From: Welwitschia mirabilis
Lineage: Eukaryota > Gnetophyta > Gnetopsida > Welwitschiales
NCBI GenBank assembly: GCA_051453625.1
Contig: JBOZIK010000001.1
Coordinates: 52,840,879 to 52,904,878, forward strand
Length of the DNA stretch: 64,000 bases
Direction of reading: 5' to 3'
In this document: positions 45,291 through 58,265 of the stretch, piece by piece
Layout of the letters: every line of letters starts with the position of its first letter
Numbering within the stretch: the stretch's first letter is position 1
Program-made: the position numbers and the translations under genes
Notes under the pieces: generated by a model
Seen by the model: only the letters and a program-made list of their open reading frames with translations
Databases searched by the model: none
Told to the model about the DNA's origin: nothing

Positions 45291-48200
45291 TACCCCGACC
45301 CCTAAACCGCCCTGATAGCTCATTAGTAGGGTCTAATAATTTTTAATTTTTCTTCTTGCTAATAATTCCAGTTCTTCTCTCATCTTTCCAAGCTCTGGGT
45401 AGTTCAATGGACTCTTACCATTGATGAAATTGAGTACAAAAAGGGTATATCCCCCTATCAATGAACTGGGTAGGGATTTTCTCTAATTTTACTCTTCTTT
45501 TGCATAGTGCGTTCTAGAAGGGGAAATTCCCCCACCTGGCTCTTAGCTCCTAAACTTCTTTTCAATAGCTTTTTTCATAGCATTGATCCCCCACTTCCAG
45601 CTTGGTAATAATCTTGACTACGACTAGAAAATACTATCTCTTATGTATTAGATCCCTTATCTCCTTGCTTTCATCGGTTTAGCTATCTCTTCCCATGCTA
45701 CTGCATGAAACCTTGTTCCTCATTGTCTTACCTAAGTGAAATTTCTAATAAGACAATTTAGTGTACTCTTTACCTTCTTTAGTAAGATACCATAAGCTGC
45801 ATTGTACTTCACAATGGCAGATAATATGGTGTTTGCGATAATGTTTCTTCCTTTGCTAGAGAGGAAGGTTATCCTCTAGGAGTTGCATCTCCTCTCCACC
45901 TTTAACAATGGATCTTTTCATGATGTCACATTTTTCCATTTTAACATGGACACTTCCAAGTAAAGATCCTTTTTAGCCCTCTTAGCAATTTCCAAAGTTC
46001 TTTCAATACTCTACTGCACACTGGTCTAGGTATCAAAATAATAAATTCTGCTTTCTTATCAAATTATTACAAGCCCGGACTTGCCACTGAATTTTTCTAA
46101 TCCCCTCTTGATAGCACTGATTTATTGAATATTAGCTCTAAAAATATGATAAAATCATCTATAAAATGATTAACTAAGACATTTAACTTGTACACTGTTA
46201 GCTCCACACCCCTCTCCTACTGGATCTAGTCTTGCATCACATCCAGAACTATGATAAATAGATACAAAGAGAGGGGATCCACATGCTACAAACCCTTTCA
46301 GAGCTAAAATACCCTTGAGTTTTCTGATTAATTTTCAATGTAAATTTATTTGTTTTTAGCATTTGCAAAGTTAAGCTAATAAACTTCAAGGGGAACCTTT
46401 TGTCCTCAACACATGTTCTAGGAAACTCTGGGAGATGGTATCATGTGCCTTTCTGATGCCCAGGTTCAACACATATGCCGTTTTGCTCTTCTCCTAAATG
46501 GAACAAAATATTTCATAATTGAATATGATCTGATCTAAAATACCCCGATCTTCTAGAAAGCCTACCTGATTTCATTGCATAGCACCCTTCGGGTGGGGAC
46601 GAATTCTATTTACTAGGATCTGTAAGAACAGCCTGTAGATTACATTGCAAACTTCTATTGATTTAGAGTCATTAACCTCTACAACTCAACCTTATTTGGG
46701 AGCATGATAATATGGGTGTTGTTTTAGGTGTTCAACGCAAATCCATTTCGCATGACCAAGTTAAAAGGCTTAGTGACTGAATGTCTTAGGTAGCCCTAAT
46801 ATTTTTGAAAAAATTCCACTATCCATCCATCTGAGCTTAGAATTTGTTTAGCTTCATTTTCTAAAGAACCTTTCAAACTTCCTTCTAATCCACTTGCCTC
46901 AGGGGAGAACTTTCCCTACCACACTGTAGTCCATAGCATGAAAGGGCTCATCACTGTGGACTTTATGCCAAGCTCATTAATGCTATCCAAAAATGCTTTA
47001 GGCACTTTTCCCTCCTTGCAATACTTATTCTTTCATTGAATAATTTTTATTATGCTGGCCTGCTTCCTTGAGTTGATGATGTTAAAAACATATTTTATAT
47101 GCTTGTCTCCATGTTTTAACCAATTCATATGTGCTCTCTTTCATCAACACATTTCCTCCTCCTTTTAAAGATGGTGTATCTCTCAGAGCTTTCCCCATTC
47201 ATTTGCATGTAAATATTCTTCTTCCTTTTTTTTTTTAAACTAAATATTTTGAATCTCCTCTTTTAGCCTTTCATTTTACTAGAATTTCTTCCCCAATGAA
47301 TTCTTCCATTTCTTAAGCCAACCTTTCACTCTTTTTATATTCCACTATAAATGATCAATTGGATTAGCCTCATCATCATTTCAGTTTCTCGCAATGAATT
47401 GTTCTACTTCCTCTTCTTATAGCCACACATTCTCAAACATTAATAAAGACTTTCTACCCTTGATCCTATCCTAAATGAAAATGATTGACCTGTGGTCCAA
47501 GCACGATCTGCTTTCCTTGATCAAAATCCAATTTTATTCTTTCAATAACTCTATTGAAATCAGGGCTCTATCAATTCTTGAAAGGACCCTATCCTTTCCC
47601 TTCCTTTTGTTAGAATAAGTAAATTGCACTTCATGGATTGACATTTTTGTGACCTCCAAGGATTTTAGGAACCCTTGCATTTGTTCCACCTTTGTGTTTG
47701 ACCACTAGCTTTCCCGTTATTTCTCCCATTTAAACAATGTCTGGTTAAAATCCCCCATTATAATACAATTCCTCTTCCTAATCTTCTCTCTAAGTTATCC
47801 CTAAATTTCATTCTTCATAGTTACACTTTGCAGTAGATATATGTTAATTACCCACTAGCCTTTCACTGTAATGTTTTAAAACCATTTATTATTTTCTATT
47901 CTAATATAGTCTATCTCTTTGTTTAATAGCATTACAAGTCCCCTTACCTTTCCACAACTGGGTACCCACTCAATGTTCCACTTCCTACTCTAGGTAGTTA
48001 CGATGTATCTCCTCTTGATTATTATCTTATAAATGCACATAATTTTAACTTTATGTCTACCAATGAATTCTTCTAATTCCTTTTTTTTAAGGCATCTTTC
48101 ATGCCTCTAATATTCTAGTTAAGAATATTCATTTATTCTTCTTTTTGGGGCCTTTGCTTGACATATCTATTAGAGTCCTCTCGTGCCTGTTTGCAATGTT

Positions 48201-48321
48201 TTTATTCACTTCCTTCATTGCTCTCATCCTAATGGGAGGTCTTCCCATCTTTTTGATTATTGTTGCTTCTTTTGCACTCTCATAATTAGAGTTTGAATCT
48301 AACTCATCTAAATCACTGCTT

Positions 48322-48339
48322 GAGAGAGAGAGAGAGAGA
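48322..48339. repeat. GA microsatellite
   Basis: Nine GA dinucleotides followed by TATA, inside the LINE relic. Confidence 0.9.
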
Positions 48340-49499
48340 TATAAAAGTTATTCACTAGTTTTTACCCCTGTTATGTTTGATTCAGTTCCTTGCCCTTTCC
48401 ATCCATTCCCACTAGATCATCATTGTGTTGGTGTTGTGGCTTCTCATTTTAGATCCCCTCTATTTTGAGCTGAAAATTGTCTTACTCTTTCTGACAATTG
48501 TTTGAAACACTTCATTCTTTTTATCTCTACACTCACTCTCAATGTGCTTAAACTTCTTGCAGATTTAGAAATGCTTTATTTCATACGTCTTCCCTAGGTA
48601 GCCTTTCTTACCACATTTAGTATAAGTATTCTCCCTACACGATAGATATAACCTCTTCAAATGGCCTATTATAAAGCACAACAAACAAGGGGGGAGTATG
48701 TTCTCACACTCCGCCTCTATTGTGTCTGTTCCAAATCTATGTAATATTTTAAATTTTCTCAGGTTTTGTGTCATCTCGATGATAATCCAAGTGAAGAAAA
48801 AGATTAGCATTGATCTCAATCTACTACTCATGACTAGATCTAGTTTTATCACCTATCTTCACTTTTATGCTAAGTCTTGAATGAATTTTTGATTTTAGAG
48901 GTTTAGACTTACCCCTCTCAGTTTTACCTAGATTAGTAGCTTTTGGAACACTTTACCAAAATCTTGTCCAGGTTGTCACCAACCCAATGTTAACCCTCTT
49001 GCGCTAAAAAACTAAGGGCCCCTTATCATGACTATGTTTACATCCTCCTTAGATTTAAATTTTAAGAGCATTAAACCCTCTGTAAAAATAATAATCTGAA
49101 CAGACCCTATTTTGGTATATTTCACTACTACCCATCTTGTTATGGCCTCTAAGCTAGGTCTCACTCTCATCGATACAAAACATCAAACTAGGATGAATTT
49201 AAAACATTCTTTAGATGTTATAGCATGCTCTCGCATAGTCATAATCTTTGAAATTCCATCTTCTTCGAAAAATTTCATAATAGGAGGTTCCATAGCCATA
49301 CCTAGATCTGTTAACTTGGTGCCTTTTTTGCCTCTTGCCTTATTTAAATTGGCTTAGATCTGTTTCTAGTGCCACCATAGCGCCTGCGCCTCTATCTCAA
49401 AACAAGTCTCAAAATAGTCTACTTTCACTAAGCTTGACTCTTTTTCTACTAGGCACTTACTTGGGAAAAACCACCACTTTAAGAAGTGTGTAGACCCAT

Positions 49500-50298
49500 C
49501 CTGTCCAGCACTTCCACCCTACTCATGAATTAGTACTCTCTAGTATGCTCGGGTGCACCCTTGTGCGTGGACTGACTCACCCACCTAGGAAACCATAAAT
49601 CTTAGATTACTTAAAGTTCTCCACTTTCATTCCCATTTCCCTCATCCAATTGATGCATCTTAGAAGCTCAAAGCATTTCGAAATTACCTGCCTTATCAAA
49701 ACAATAATATTTTTTATGTATCCCTTTTGTTAAGGTTTACCTAATGGTAGAAGGCTTCTCCATATGGGATTTACAATTGTTACTTACCCTTGTCACAATA
49801 ATTAAGATAATGTTTTATGTTGCTTTGTTGAGTACTCTATTGCTCAAAATGCTTGGACATGCCCTTTCAAGGATTGCATCTAAACTAGAAGCATATTCTT
49901 GTTGAATATTTACCAAATCTTCTAGGACCTTATTTATTTCTTTGAAAGCATTTCTAGTCTTGCATCCTTCACACAATTTGGAAATATTGATGAAAACATG
50001 GTTTTCAAAGAACTAGTAATTCAATTTTTTCAGAGTTAAGACTATTATTTTGCAAAGTATTACTTTTCAAACACTTAGGTATAAAAATTTCAACTAGAGG
50101 TTGATTGTCTCCTCTAGCTATTAGAGCGTTGTCAGAGGGAATTGTTTAGCTCCTCAGAATCATTATTCCATAGCATATCGTTTTTGTTCAAATCTCTATG
50201 CTAGCCCTTCCCTAGTATATAATCAATAGAAAAAGCAAAGACTATAAGAGGAATAATCACTTGAGGATCATTTACTAAAGGATGCTTAAACTTCTAAT
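49500..50298. other. No gene seen
   Basis: Sequence between the LINE 5' end and the gypsy 5' LTR. Part may be LINE 5' untranslated region. No domain is recognised. Confidence 0.4.
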
Positions 50299-51008
50299 GC
50301 AGAAGCATCCTTAGAAAATAAAAATAAAGGGTGTGTTTTAGTTATAGATCAATATTTAAGGTTTTAGCATGCTTCTGTGGAAAATAAAATCCACCATGTG
50401 TAATTGCCATTAAAGCACTTTGTGTAATCACATTGTAGGTACCATGTGTAGTTAGCATAGAAGGAATCTTGGTGAGTGGAATATGTTATGTATAGAAAAA
50501 GATAAAGGTATAAGGAATACACTGTGCTTAGATACTATTTTAGGTGAAATGTGTAAGAGGCTAATATTAATAGGATTCTTTCATGATAAGGATTCCTCTT
50601 AGAGTTTTATATATAAGAGGGTGTGAGAAGATGGAGGACATGCTAGAGCTAAGAAGAAAGAAGTGAGGGATCTTAGAGTTGGATTTTGATAGAAGCTTTT
50701 ATCAAGGAAATTGAAGAGATAGTTCTGGGTGTAAGATCATGGCTCACTTGTATTCTCTTTTGAAGGCTACCAATCATCAAAGTGGTAAAGCTTGGGTGAG
50801 GCCTTAGAGGCCACTATTGAGAAGAGCACTTAGAAGCTATATTCGAGTTTGATTTCTATTTGTAAGATTCTGTTTATGTATATTAATAAAAAGAGATAAC
50901 TTCATTTCCTCTAATACCCTATTTATTGCATTTTTTTTAGTATGTTTTCTTCCACATTGAAAAAATAATCCTAAAAGTGTTCTTGGCTTTTACATTATCT
51001 TTGCATCA
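50299..51008 (+). mobile_element. Ty3/gypsy 5' LTR
   Basis: About 710 bases aligned throughout with 54815-55495. Shared landmarks include AAAATAAAAATAAAG.GTGTG, ACCATGTGTAATT, GGTATAAGGAATACACT, AGGCCACTATT.AGAAGAGCA and CCCAAAGTGTTCTT-like ends. It begins with TG and ends with CA. A TATA box (TTATATATAAGAGG, about 50608) is at a sensible place. The LTR pair differs at many sites and by small indels, so the insertion is old. Confidence 0.85.
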
Positions 51009-51022
51009 TTTAATATCAAAGC
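51009..51022 (+). promoter_or_regulatory. Decayed primer-binding site
   Basis: TTTAATATCAAAGC directly follows the 5' LTR and is close to TTGGTATCAGAGC, the site for initiator methionine tRNA used by most plant LTR retrotransposons. Confidence 0.7.
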
Positions 51023-51125
51023 AAGCTTTAGTTTTGTGTGGAGTTGATTTTGGATTTGATTTTAAGATGCAGTGAAAGAAGACAATAGTTTTCACCTGCA
51101 AAAGTGTCTTATGAGGTAAGAAGTA

Positions 51126-54100
51126 GTGATAGAAGATATCCTACATGTAACGCAAGAGATGGGAACGAGGACAAGTATGGACTATACCCTCAAACTTTTG
51201 AAATCAATTCGAGAGGAAGAGTACAAAGAAGAATACTTTGTGATGGAAAAGCCACCAAAAGAGAATGTTATGCATAAGCTCAAAGTGAAGAGGAGGAGAA
51301 GTTTCTCTTTACAAAAGCCCTAGTGAAGCTAGGATAGAAGGACCTAATAAGTATAACATCATTCGAAGGAGGTTTGAAAGCATGAAAGCTTCAAGACTGA
51401 ATGCAACACATATAACAATACTTTGAGATGAAGAACATAGATGTAGAAAAGAAGGTAAAGATTGCTTCAACTCACTTGTGAGGAGTTGTAGCCTATTGGT
51501 GGAAGCATGTTCAGAAGGGTCATCAACATCAAAACATTTTAACTTCTTGAAGCTACATGGAGGAGATTTTCCAAGAGAAGTTCATGCCACTTTCACATAG
51601 GAAAGAGATAATAAGAAAGATGCAAACACTTTGGCAAGGAGAAAAGTCTATGACTAAGTATATAAAGGAGATCCATGTACTTGCCATATAAGAGAGGCAT
51701 TTTCACTTTGGTAACCAGACATGTTACTAGTTTAAGATTTGTTATTCAAGATGAAATTGCTATTGTTACTCCTAGAAAAATAAAGGAAGTATATCATATG
51801 GTGCTGCAAGTAGAAGAGAAGTTGTAGTAAAGCAACAATTCCAATAGAGGAAGTGTTTAAATGAAAAGAATAGTAAAAAGAGGTCATCCATAAAGACAAA
51901 GGACAAACCAAGAATGGCAAAACAAAGGCAAACAAGACACCATAGGCAAAGGGGGTACTCACTGGGGAAAAGCTCGAGGAGGTAATTTTTTGATTATTTG
52001 CTATAAATGTTATAAGCTGGGATACAAGTTATATGAGTTTCCATTAATCAAGGAGGCTAAGCACACTAATGCTGTCTTTGAACATGGTAAGACAAGCAAA
52101 GAGTCTGAAAAGAAGGAATTACAAAATATTTCTAAAGAGAAAGGAGAAAATATGATTATTAGAAGAACTCTCATGCAAAATGTATTGTTAAGGAGCTAGC
52201 ACAATGGAGACAACTCTTTAGAACTAAATGTAAGTGTAAAGATAATGTATGCAACATAGGTTTATTAATGCAAGCAATGATAACTTGATTTCTAGTGAGG
52301 TGGTGGAAAAGTTAAATTTAAAGCCCATGTTACATTTAGCACCCTACCCATTCTCTTGGTTATAAATGCAATGTCATGTTATAGTTATAAAGCAATGCTT
52401 GATCAACTTTAAAATTAATAACTTTTATGATGAAGTTCATTGTGATGTTATTCCTATAGATGCTTGCCATTTATTATTACGTGGACTATGGAAATATGAT
52501 ACTAAGTGCATGTATAATGGGGAGATTAATAATTGTATTATAATTGATAAGAATGAAAAGAGATTTGAATTGTTACTAGATTCAAAGGAGATTTTAGAGT
52601 ATAAGATATGTGTATGCTTCTTGAGAAGGAAGGAGGTAATAAATGAAATAAAACAAGAAGGCTATGATATGGCAATGGTATTGAAGGTATGTTTAGAACA
52701 ACAATTGAAGGAGTGTCCAATGAATGTAAAAATTGTGTTAAAATCATTTATAGATATTTTTGTTAAAGACTTACCTTTTCGTTTAATACTTTTTAGGAGC
52801 ATAAATCATCAAATAGATGTAGTTTCTGGTGCTTTACTTCTAGATAAAACACCTTTAAAATGGCATTGCATGAAAGAGAGGAGATAAGAAAATAGGTACA
52901 GGAGTTTCTAGAGAAATGATTGATCAAGGAAAGTTTATCACCATGTCCTATTCTAGTAGTATTTACTCCAAAGTAGGATAGAAAGGAGTTGTGCATGTGT
53001 GTTGATTCAAGAGCCATTAGGTATCACTTTTCTATGCCTTGCATGGATGTTATTTTGGATTATTTGACGGGATCCTCTATTTTTAGCAAGATAGGTTTAA
53101 AGAGTGAATACCATTAGATTCATATCTAAGAAGGAAATGAGTAGAACATAGCCTTTGATACCTCAGATAGGATGTACAACTGGCTGATGATGCTGTTTGG
53201 ATTGGTGAATGCTTGAAGGACATTCATAAGGTTAATGAAAGAGGTATTGAATCCTTTCCTTAGAAAGTTTGTTATTGGTTTTTTGGATGATATTTTTGTA
53301 TTTAGCAAGAATATTGAGGATCATAGAGAACAATTAAGAATATTTCTTTAAAGGTTAAAAGAAAAGCAATTGATGATAAATGGCAGGAAATGTACTTTGC
53401 CCAACCAGAGTTAGTGTTCATTAGGATAGTCATTTCTAAAGGTGGAATCAAGATGCATTTAGACTTTAAGAAGATAGATAGCTTGCTTTACAAGGATGAT
53501 AGATTGTGTATTCTAAAGAATCAATAGGGCAAAACATCTTGCAAGAAAAGCATTATGGAAACATGGCTAGACATTGGGGGTTAGATAAAACCTATGTATT
53601 TTCAAAGAGTCATACCATTGGCCTAACATGTATAGGGATGTGCAAGGGATGGTGCGGAGTTGCCTTACATGTCAAAGAGAAAAGGAAGGATTCATGATGT
53701 AGAAGTGTATTTGGCATTATGATTTTCAAAAAAACCATGATAAGACCAGAGTATGAATTTCATCTTTTAAAAGTGGAAATGATTCCATCATGGTAGGGGT
53801 GGATAGAATTAGCAAGATGATACATTTTGTTCCTTCTACTAAGATGAGTAATTCTTCACATGTTACTACATTATTCTTTGAAGAGATTATGCATCTCCAT
53901 GGATTGCTAAAGATAATAGTTTCAAAAAGAACTAGAAAATTTATCTATCATTTTTAGAGGAGCTTGTGGTGCATGATGAATACTCAGTTATAATATTCTT
54001 TATCATATCATTCACAAATAGATGAACAAACAAAAGTGATAAATGAACATTATAAGCTTGCTAACATGTCTTTGTGAGGTAAGTCAAGTAGGTGGGAAGA

Positions 54101-54760
54101 TTACTTACTGCATGTAGAGTTTTATTATAATAATTCAATGAATAGAAGTACAAGAAGGTTACCATTTGAAGTGGTATATAGATATCGCCCGAGGATGCCA
54201 TATATGTTGCATGATTTTCTAAAACCTTTAGCTATGATAGAGGACTATGCAAGGAAAATTATAGAACTCCATGAGTATGTGACAAGCTTTAGGTGAATTA
54301 AACTCTAAGGCTGAGGATGTACCAAACATACATAGAAGACATATGGAGTTTGAGAAAGGTAACTAAGTGATGGCATGCCCATAGAAGGAAATATTGCTCA
54401 CAAGAACATATAACAAGCTCAAAATTTAAAAGATTGATCTATATAGAATTGTGAATAAAATTTCATCAAATGCATACCAATTGGATCTTTCAAAGAATGT
54501 GGGTATTTCACATCTATTCAATGTTGTAAACTTAGTGAAGTACCATAGATAACCTACAGAGGATGAAGCTTATATCACATAGCTACAAATATAAAATAAA
54601 GGAAAGCAGAAGATAGATGAGAGATCACCAAATCCCAAAGATGTGAAAAGAAGACACAAAGGGAGGTGTATAAGGAATACTAATCTAATTACTAAGAGAT
54701 AACTTGAAGGATGTAATTTAGATCTTAAAGTAGAAATACCTTAGAATCAATTGTAGAAGT
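51126..54760 (+). pseudogene. Ty3/gypsy gag-pol relic with deleted RNase H
   Basis: Gag covers about 51126-52200 and ends in a zinc-knuckle-like CYKCYKLGYKLYEF (about 51997). Protease follows at about 52265-52540: FINASNDNLISSEVVEKLNL, where the catalytic D(S/T/G)G is now NAS, then DVIPIDACHLLLRGLWKYDT. Reverse transcriptase shows CVDSRAIRYHFSMP (about 52995), SSIFSKIGLKSEYH, and the catalytic YxDD as FVIGFLDDIFVFSKN (about 53265-53310). The RNase H region is missing: RT sequence near 53460 jumps within about 50 bases to the start of integrase. Integrase keeps the zinc-binding CLTCQRE (about 53665), VDRISKMIHFVPSTKMS (about 53800), SYHSQIDEQTKVINEHY (about 54005) and RWEDYLLHVEFYYNNSMNRS (about 54090). 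No chromodomain is recognised. Stops occur throughout. Confidence 0.9.
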
Positions 54761-54814
54761 CTAGTAAAGGAGAAATCCCTTTCCTTTGATATCTCACTTT
54801 CAAGCAAGAAAGGA

Positions 54815-55495
54815 TGATACAAGACCATCCTTACAAAATAAAAATAAAGAGTGTGTTTGTGGAAAATAACATTTACCATGTGTAATTACCATAAAGGCAT
54901 CATGTGTAATTGTCATCTAGGAACCATGTATAATTAGCGTTAAAGGAATCTTGATGAGCGAAATATGTTATGATTACAGAAAGTCAAAGGTATAAGGAAT
55001 ACACTATTTTTAGATATCATTTTTAGTGAAAGGTATCGAAGGCTTATTTTAGCAGGATTGTTTTATGATAAGAATTTCTCTTGAAGTCTAAGAAATAAGA
55101 GGATGTAAGAAGATGAAGTGTATGTTGGACTTGAGAAGGAAGAAATGAGATATCTTAGAGTTAGAGCTTAAGAGGAGCTCTTGTTAGGAAACTTGAGGCG
55201 AAAGTCCTAGGCATATGATTGTTCTCTTTCAAAAGCAATCAAAGCTTAAACTGGTAAAGCCTGTATGAGGGTTTGGAGGCCACTATTAAGAAGAGCATGT
55301 GGAAGTTATACAAGAGTTTAATTTTTATTTGTAAGATTGTGATTCTATATTATTAATAGAAAGAGATAATTCCATTTCCTTCAATACTCTATTTATTACA
55401 TAGTTTCTTTAGTATTTTTTGTTCCTCACTAGAAACACAATCCCCAAAGTGTTCTTTGGATTTTTGTTATGTTAGCTCTACATCAATTTCTTTAT
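54815..55495 (+). mobile_element. Ty3/gypsy 3' LTR
   Basis: About 680 bases paired with 50299-51008, starting TGATACAAGACCATCC and ending CTACATCA. It is a little shorter because of small deletions. No matching target-site duplication was found next to the two LTR ends, so the exact ends are approximate. Confidence 0.85.
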
Positions 55496-55599
55496 TTTAA
55501 TTTCTAGCACATCTCTCTTTTTTGAGAATTTTCTTTTTCTTATTTCAAATACTTTCTCTTTGGTATGATGATATATTATCTTGTGATAGACAATCATTT

Positions 55600-55626
55600 T
55601 TTTTAATTGTACTATCTTTATAACTT
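55600..55626. repeat. Gap-flanking duplicate of 56225-56251
   Basis: Twenty-seven bases (TTTTTAATTGTACTATCTTT...) before the 598-N gap recur right after it with two differences. Confidence 0.7.
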
Positions 55627-56251
55627 NNNNNNNNNNNNNNNNNNNNNNNNNNNNNNNNNNNNNNNNNNNNNNNNNNNNNNNNNNNNNNNNNNNNNNNNNN
55701 NNNNNNNNNNNNNNNNNNNNNNNNNNNNNNNNNNNNNNNNNNNNNNNNNNNNNNNNNNNNNNNNNNNNNNNNNNNNNNNNNNNNNNNNNNNNNNNNNNNN
55801 NNNNNNNNNNNNNNNNNNNNNNNNNNNNNNNNNNNNNNNNNNNNNNNNNNNNNNNNNNNNNNNNNNNNNNNNNNNNNNNNNNNNNNNNNNNNNNNNNNNN
55901 NNNNNNNNNNNNNNNNNNNNNNNNNNNNNNNNNNNNNNNNNNNNNNNNNNNNNNNNNNNNNNNNNNNNNNNNNNNNNNNNNNNNNNNNNNNNNNNNNNNN
56001 NNNNNNNNNNNNNNNNNNNNNNNNNNNNNNNNNNNNNNNNNNNNNNNNNNNNNNNNNNNNNNNNNNNNNNNNNNNNNNNNNNNNNNNNNNNNNNNNNNNN
56101 NNNNNNNNNNNNNNNNNNNNNNNNNNNNNNNNNNNNNNNNNNNNNNNNNNNNNNNNNNNNNNNNNNNNNNNNNNNNNNNNNNNNNNNNNNNNNNNNNNNN
56201 NNNNNNNNNNNNNNNNNNNNNNNNTTTTTAATTGCACTATCTTTATAGCTT

Positions 56252-57930
56252 TATCAAAAGCTTTTTAATCTTGAACTTGCTTTGTGTTTTGTATGCTTTT
56301 AAACATTAACATTAGATTACTAGTTGGGATTTGACACTCTTCCAACTAAATATCATCTGAAAACCATCCATAATGATTGCCATCATAATTAAAAGTTTAG
56401 CATGATTACCATAGGATTATTAGTTTAAATAAATACTATGTTTTTCTTTTCTATCTTTAACATCTATCCTTAAAATTAAAACCATTTAGCTTTAAATATT
56501 TTTCTTTTTAATTTTTCTAGAGGTTTTTGTAAACCACACTGCTTATCTAGGCTACTAGTTGGCTTGTTTGTAAGAGCCATTATTCCCCTATTACCCTAGA
56601 GACTAGCCACCAAATATCCAAGTGCTACTTATGATTTACATCTAAGAGGTTGAACCTTGTAGATGATGCTTTTTTAATACATCAATAAAACCATAAGCCA
56701 TTCCACACACTACTAGATTAAAACTTGAAACATTAAGACTATGAAGATGGATTAAACAAATTATGTTATGTGTTAGGTTACAAATCTATAAATAATAGAA
56801 ATAATATACTAAGTTTTGTCGAAAAGGTAAACATATTTAGTATGAATTTTTTAATCTATAATATTTATTGTGATAATAAGCTAAAAAGATGGATGTTAAA
56901 CTTGAAACTTGTAGTGATCATACCTCCCCTTAGAAGTAAAATTACACTGATTGTCCAAATGAGGGATTTAATTATTCAAAAGCACTTATAGTATGTGAAG
57001 TAAGGCATCCAAAACTTCAAACCAAGAACTTTTTAAATGGAAGAGAAGTGTCCCTCCTATTAGACTACCATCCTCTTAGCATTATAAGTAAAAGGTGCTT
57101 TCATAAGGAAATAATATTTCTAGTCCTCGTTATTGTCAATTTTATAGTTGTATTTTTTATAATTATGGGAAACACATTCTCTTAAATATCTAAAAAATAC
57201 TAATGATAAATAAATACAAGATGCAATTTGACATTGTTAATTTATGTTCTAGAATCATCTTCTAATTTTTGATTTTTTATCATCTTTATCAAATAAAAAA
57301 CACAGATAATGTAATATTCGACATAAAGAACCAATGAACCATTAATTAATCTTAATTGTAATGCTTCTTTATAAATACATCATCGTCAATATGTAACTCA
57401 TAGTAAACAAGATATGAAGAATGAATTTATGAAGAAGAATTAAGGTGAGAAAGATATTCTCATTGAAGAATAGAAGAAATCATAAGAAGCTTGAAATAAA
57501 TATAAAACAATTCATATTGAGATCATAACATATAAAAAGTAAAAAAGAAAACTATAAAATGCTACTCTAAGGGGATGCTAAACTTGAAACTATTAGTGAA
57601 CATACCTTTCTTTGGAAGTACAACCATCATACTAGCCTAAATGAATGATTTAATTACATCTGTGACATAATAATATACTAAACTAAGCAAGCCATTTGAA
57701 AGTTAAAACCCATAACCTCTTGATTAGAGGACAAATGTCCTAGTAATATGGAAGACATCAATTTTTCTAATAATACGATTACCAATGTGGAAAGCATACT
57801 CATAATGTTATTAACTATTCTAGTTACATTGACACTAGGAGTTTCTTTTAAGAAAAATAAACATAAAAGCATGGATTTTATATATTCAATACTCTAAAAT
57901 ATTAATCTTTTTACATTGCTACTGTACATG
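56252..57930. other. No gene seen
   Basis: AT-rich sequence. Two segments about 700 bases apart are similar (GATGTTAAACTTGAAACTTGTAGTGATCATACCT near 56890 and GATGCTAAACTTGAAACTATTAGTGAACATACCT near 57570), showing an old local repeat. No coding potential. Confidence 0.5.
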
Positions 57931-57937
57931 CCAAATG

Positions 57938-58115
57938 GGTGGTAATTCAATTAGTGAGACACTCATGGTTCCTTTAAAAGGTTATTGTCTCAAACCTTTG
58001 TTTATGCTACTTAACATTCTATGAGGCCTTAGGCATAACTAAATCATTCATTTAGAAAATCATGATAGTTGTACTGTTAAGAGGAGGCATAGTCACTACC
58101 AGTTTCAAGCTTGAA
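57938..58115 (+). repeat. Dispersed SINE-like repeat, copy 2
   Basis: GGTGGTAATTCAATTAGTGA resembles a degenerate pol III A box, and GTTATTGTCTCAAACC, about 40 bases later, a degenerate B box. Then follow GAGGCCTTAGGCATAACTAA and ATCATGATAGTTGTACT, shared with the copy at 9125-9300 and with parts of the AT-rich tandem units. No cloverleaf can be completed, so this is not a tRNA gene. Confidence 0.5.
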
Positions 58116-58167
58116 ATGATCTTGTATTTCTAATACAAATAAATAATATGTATACATAATAGATGCT

Positions 58168-58265
58168 CTAACCATTAAACTACATAGATTATGATATATC
58201 ATAGATACCCTAACCATCAAACTACTCTAACCATCAAACTACATCAATTATGATATATCATAGAG
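58168..58265. repeat. Short tandem duplication
   Basis: CTCTAACCATTAAACTACAT followed by a GATTATGATATATCATAGA block is repeated about 55 bases later with few changes, with a further partial copy of CTAACCATCAAACTA between them. Confidence 0.75.

Larger units (their letters stand above)
44900..49500 (-). pseudogene. Near-complete LINE (L1-like) relic
   Basis: Read leftward. ORF1 (about 49400-48300) ends with a zinc-knuckle region: LPPCLLCFIIGHLKRLYLSC and KCGKKGYLG (about 48690-48590). ORF2 endonuclease debris covers about 48150-47350, then LLMFENVW...EEEVEQFIARN with a following KRVKGWLKKW (about 47450-47290) marks the linker. The reverse transcriptase contains a degenerate DPLS..LF block (WIPSLCIYL, about 46290) and the catalytic motif as VNHFIDDFIIF (about 46175-46145; family F.DD). 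The C-terminal zf-RVT domain is clear: KWLIWKDRVSMAVRLRRSGV, CLVHGEVEMM*HLFWDYPFA and TDIWRIMDKKATW (about 45110-44935). Stops are frequent. A C13 run (45278-45290) and a GA microsatellite (48322-48339) lie inside it. Confidence 0.85.

Noticed and set aside
52366-52887. 173-codon frame as an independent gene
   Set aside because: Its sequence is the protease/RT linker of the surrounding gypsy element.
57938-58000. Possible tRNA gene
   Set aside because: A-box and B-box resemblance only; no acceptor stem or anticodon stem can be paired.
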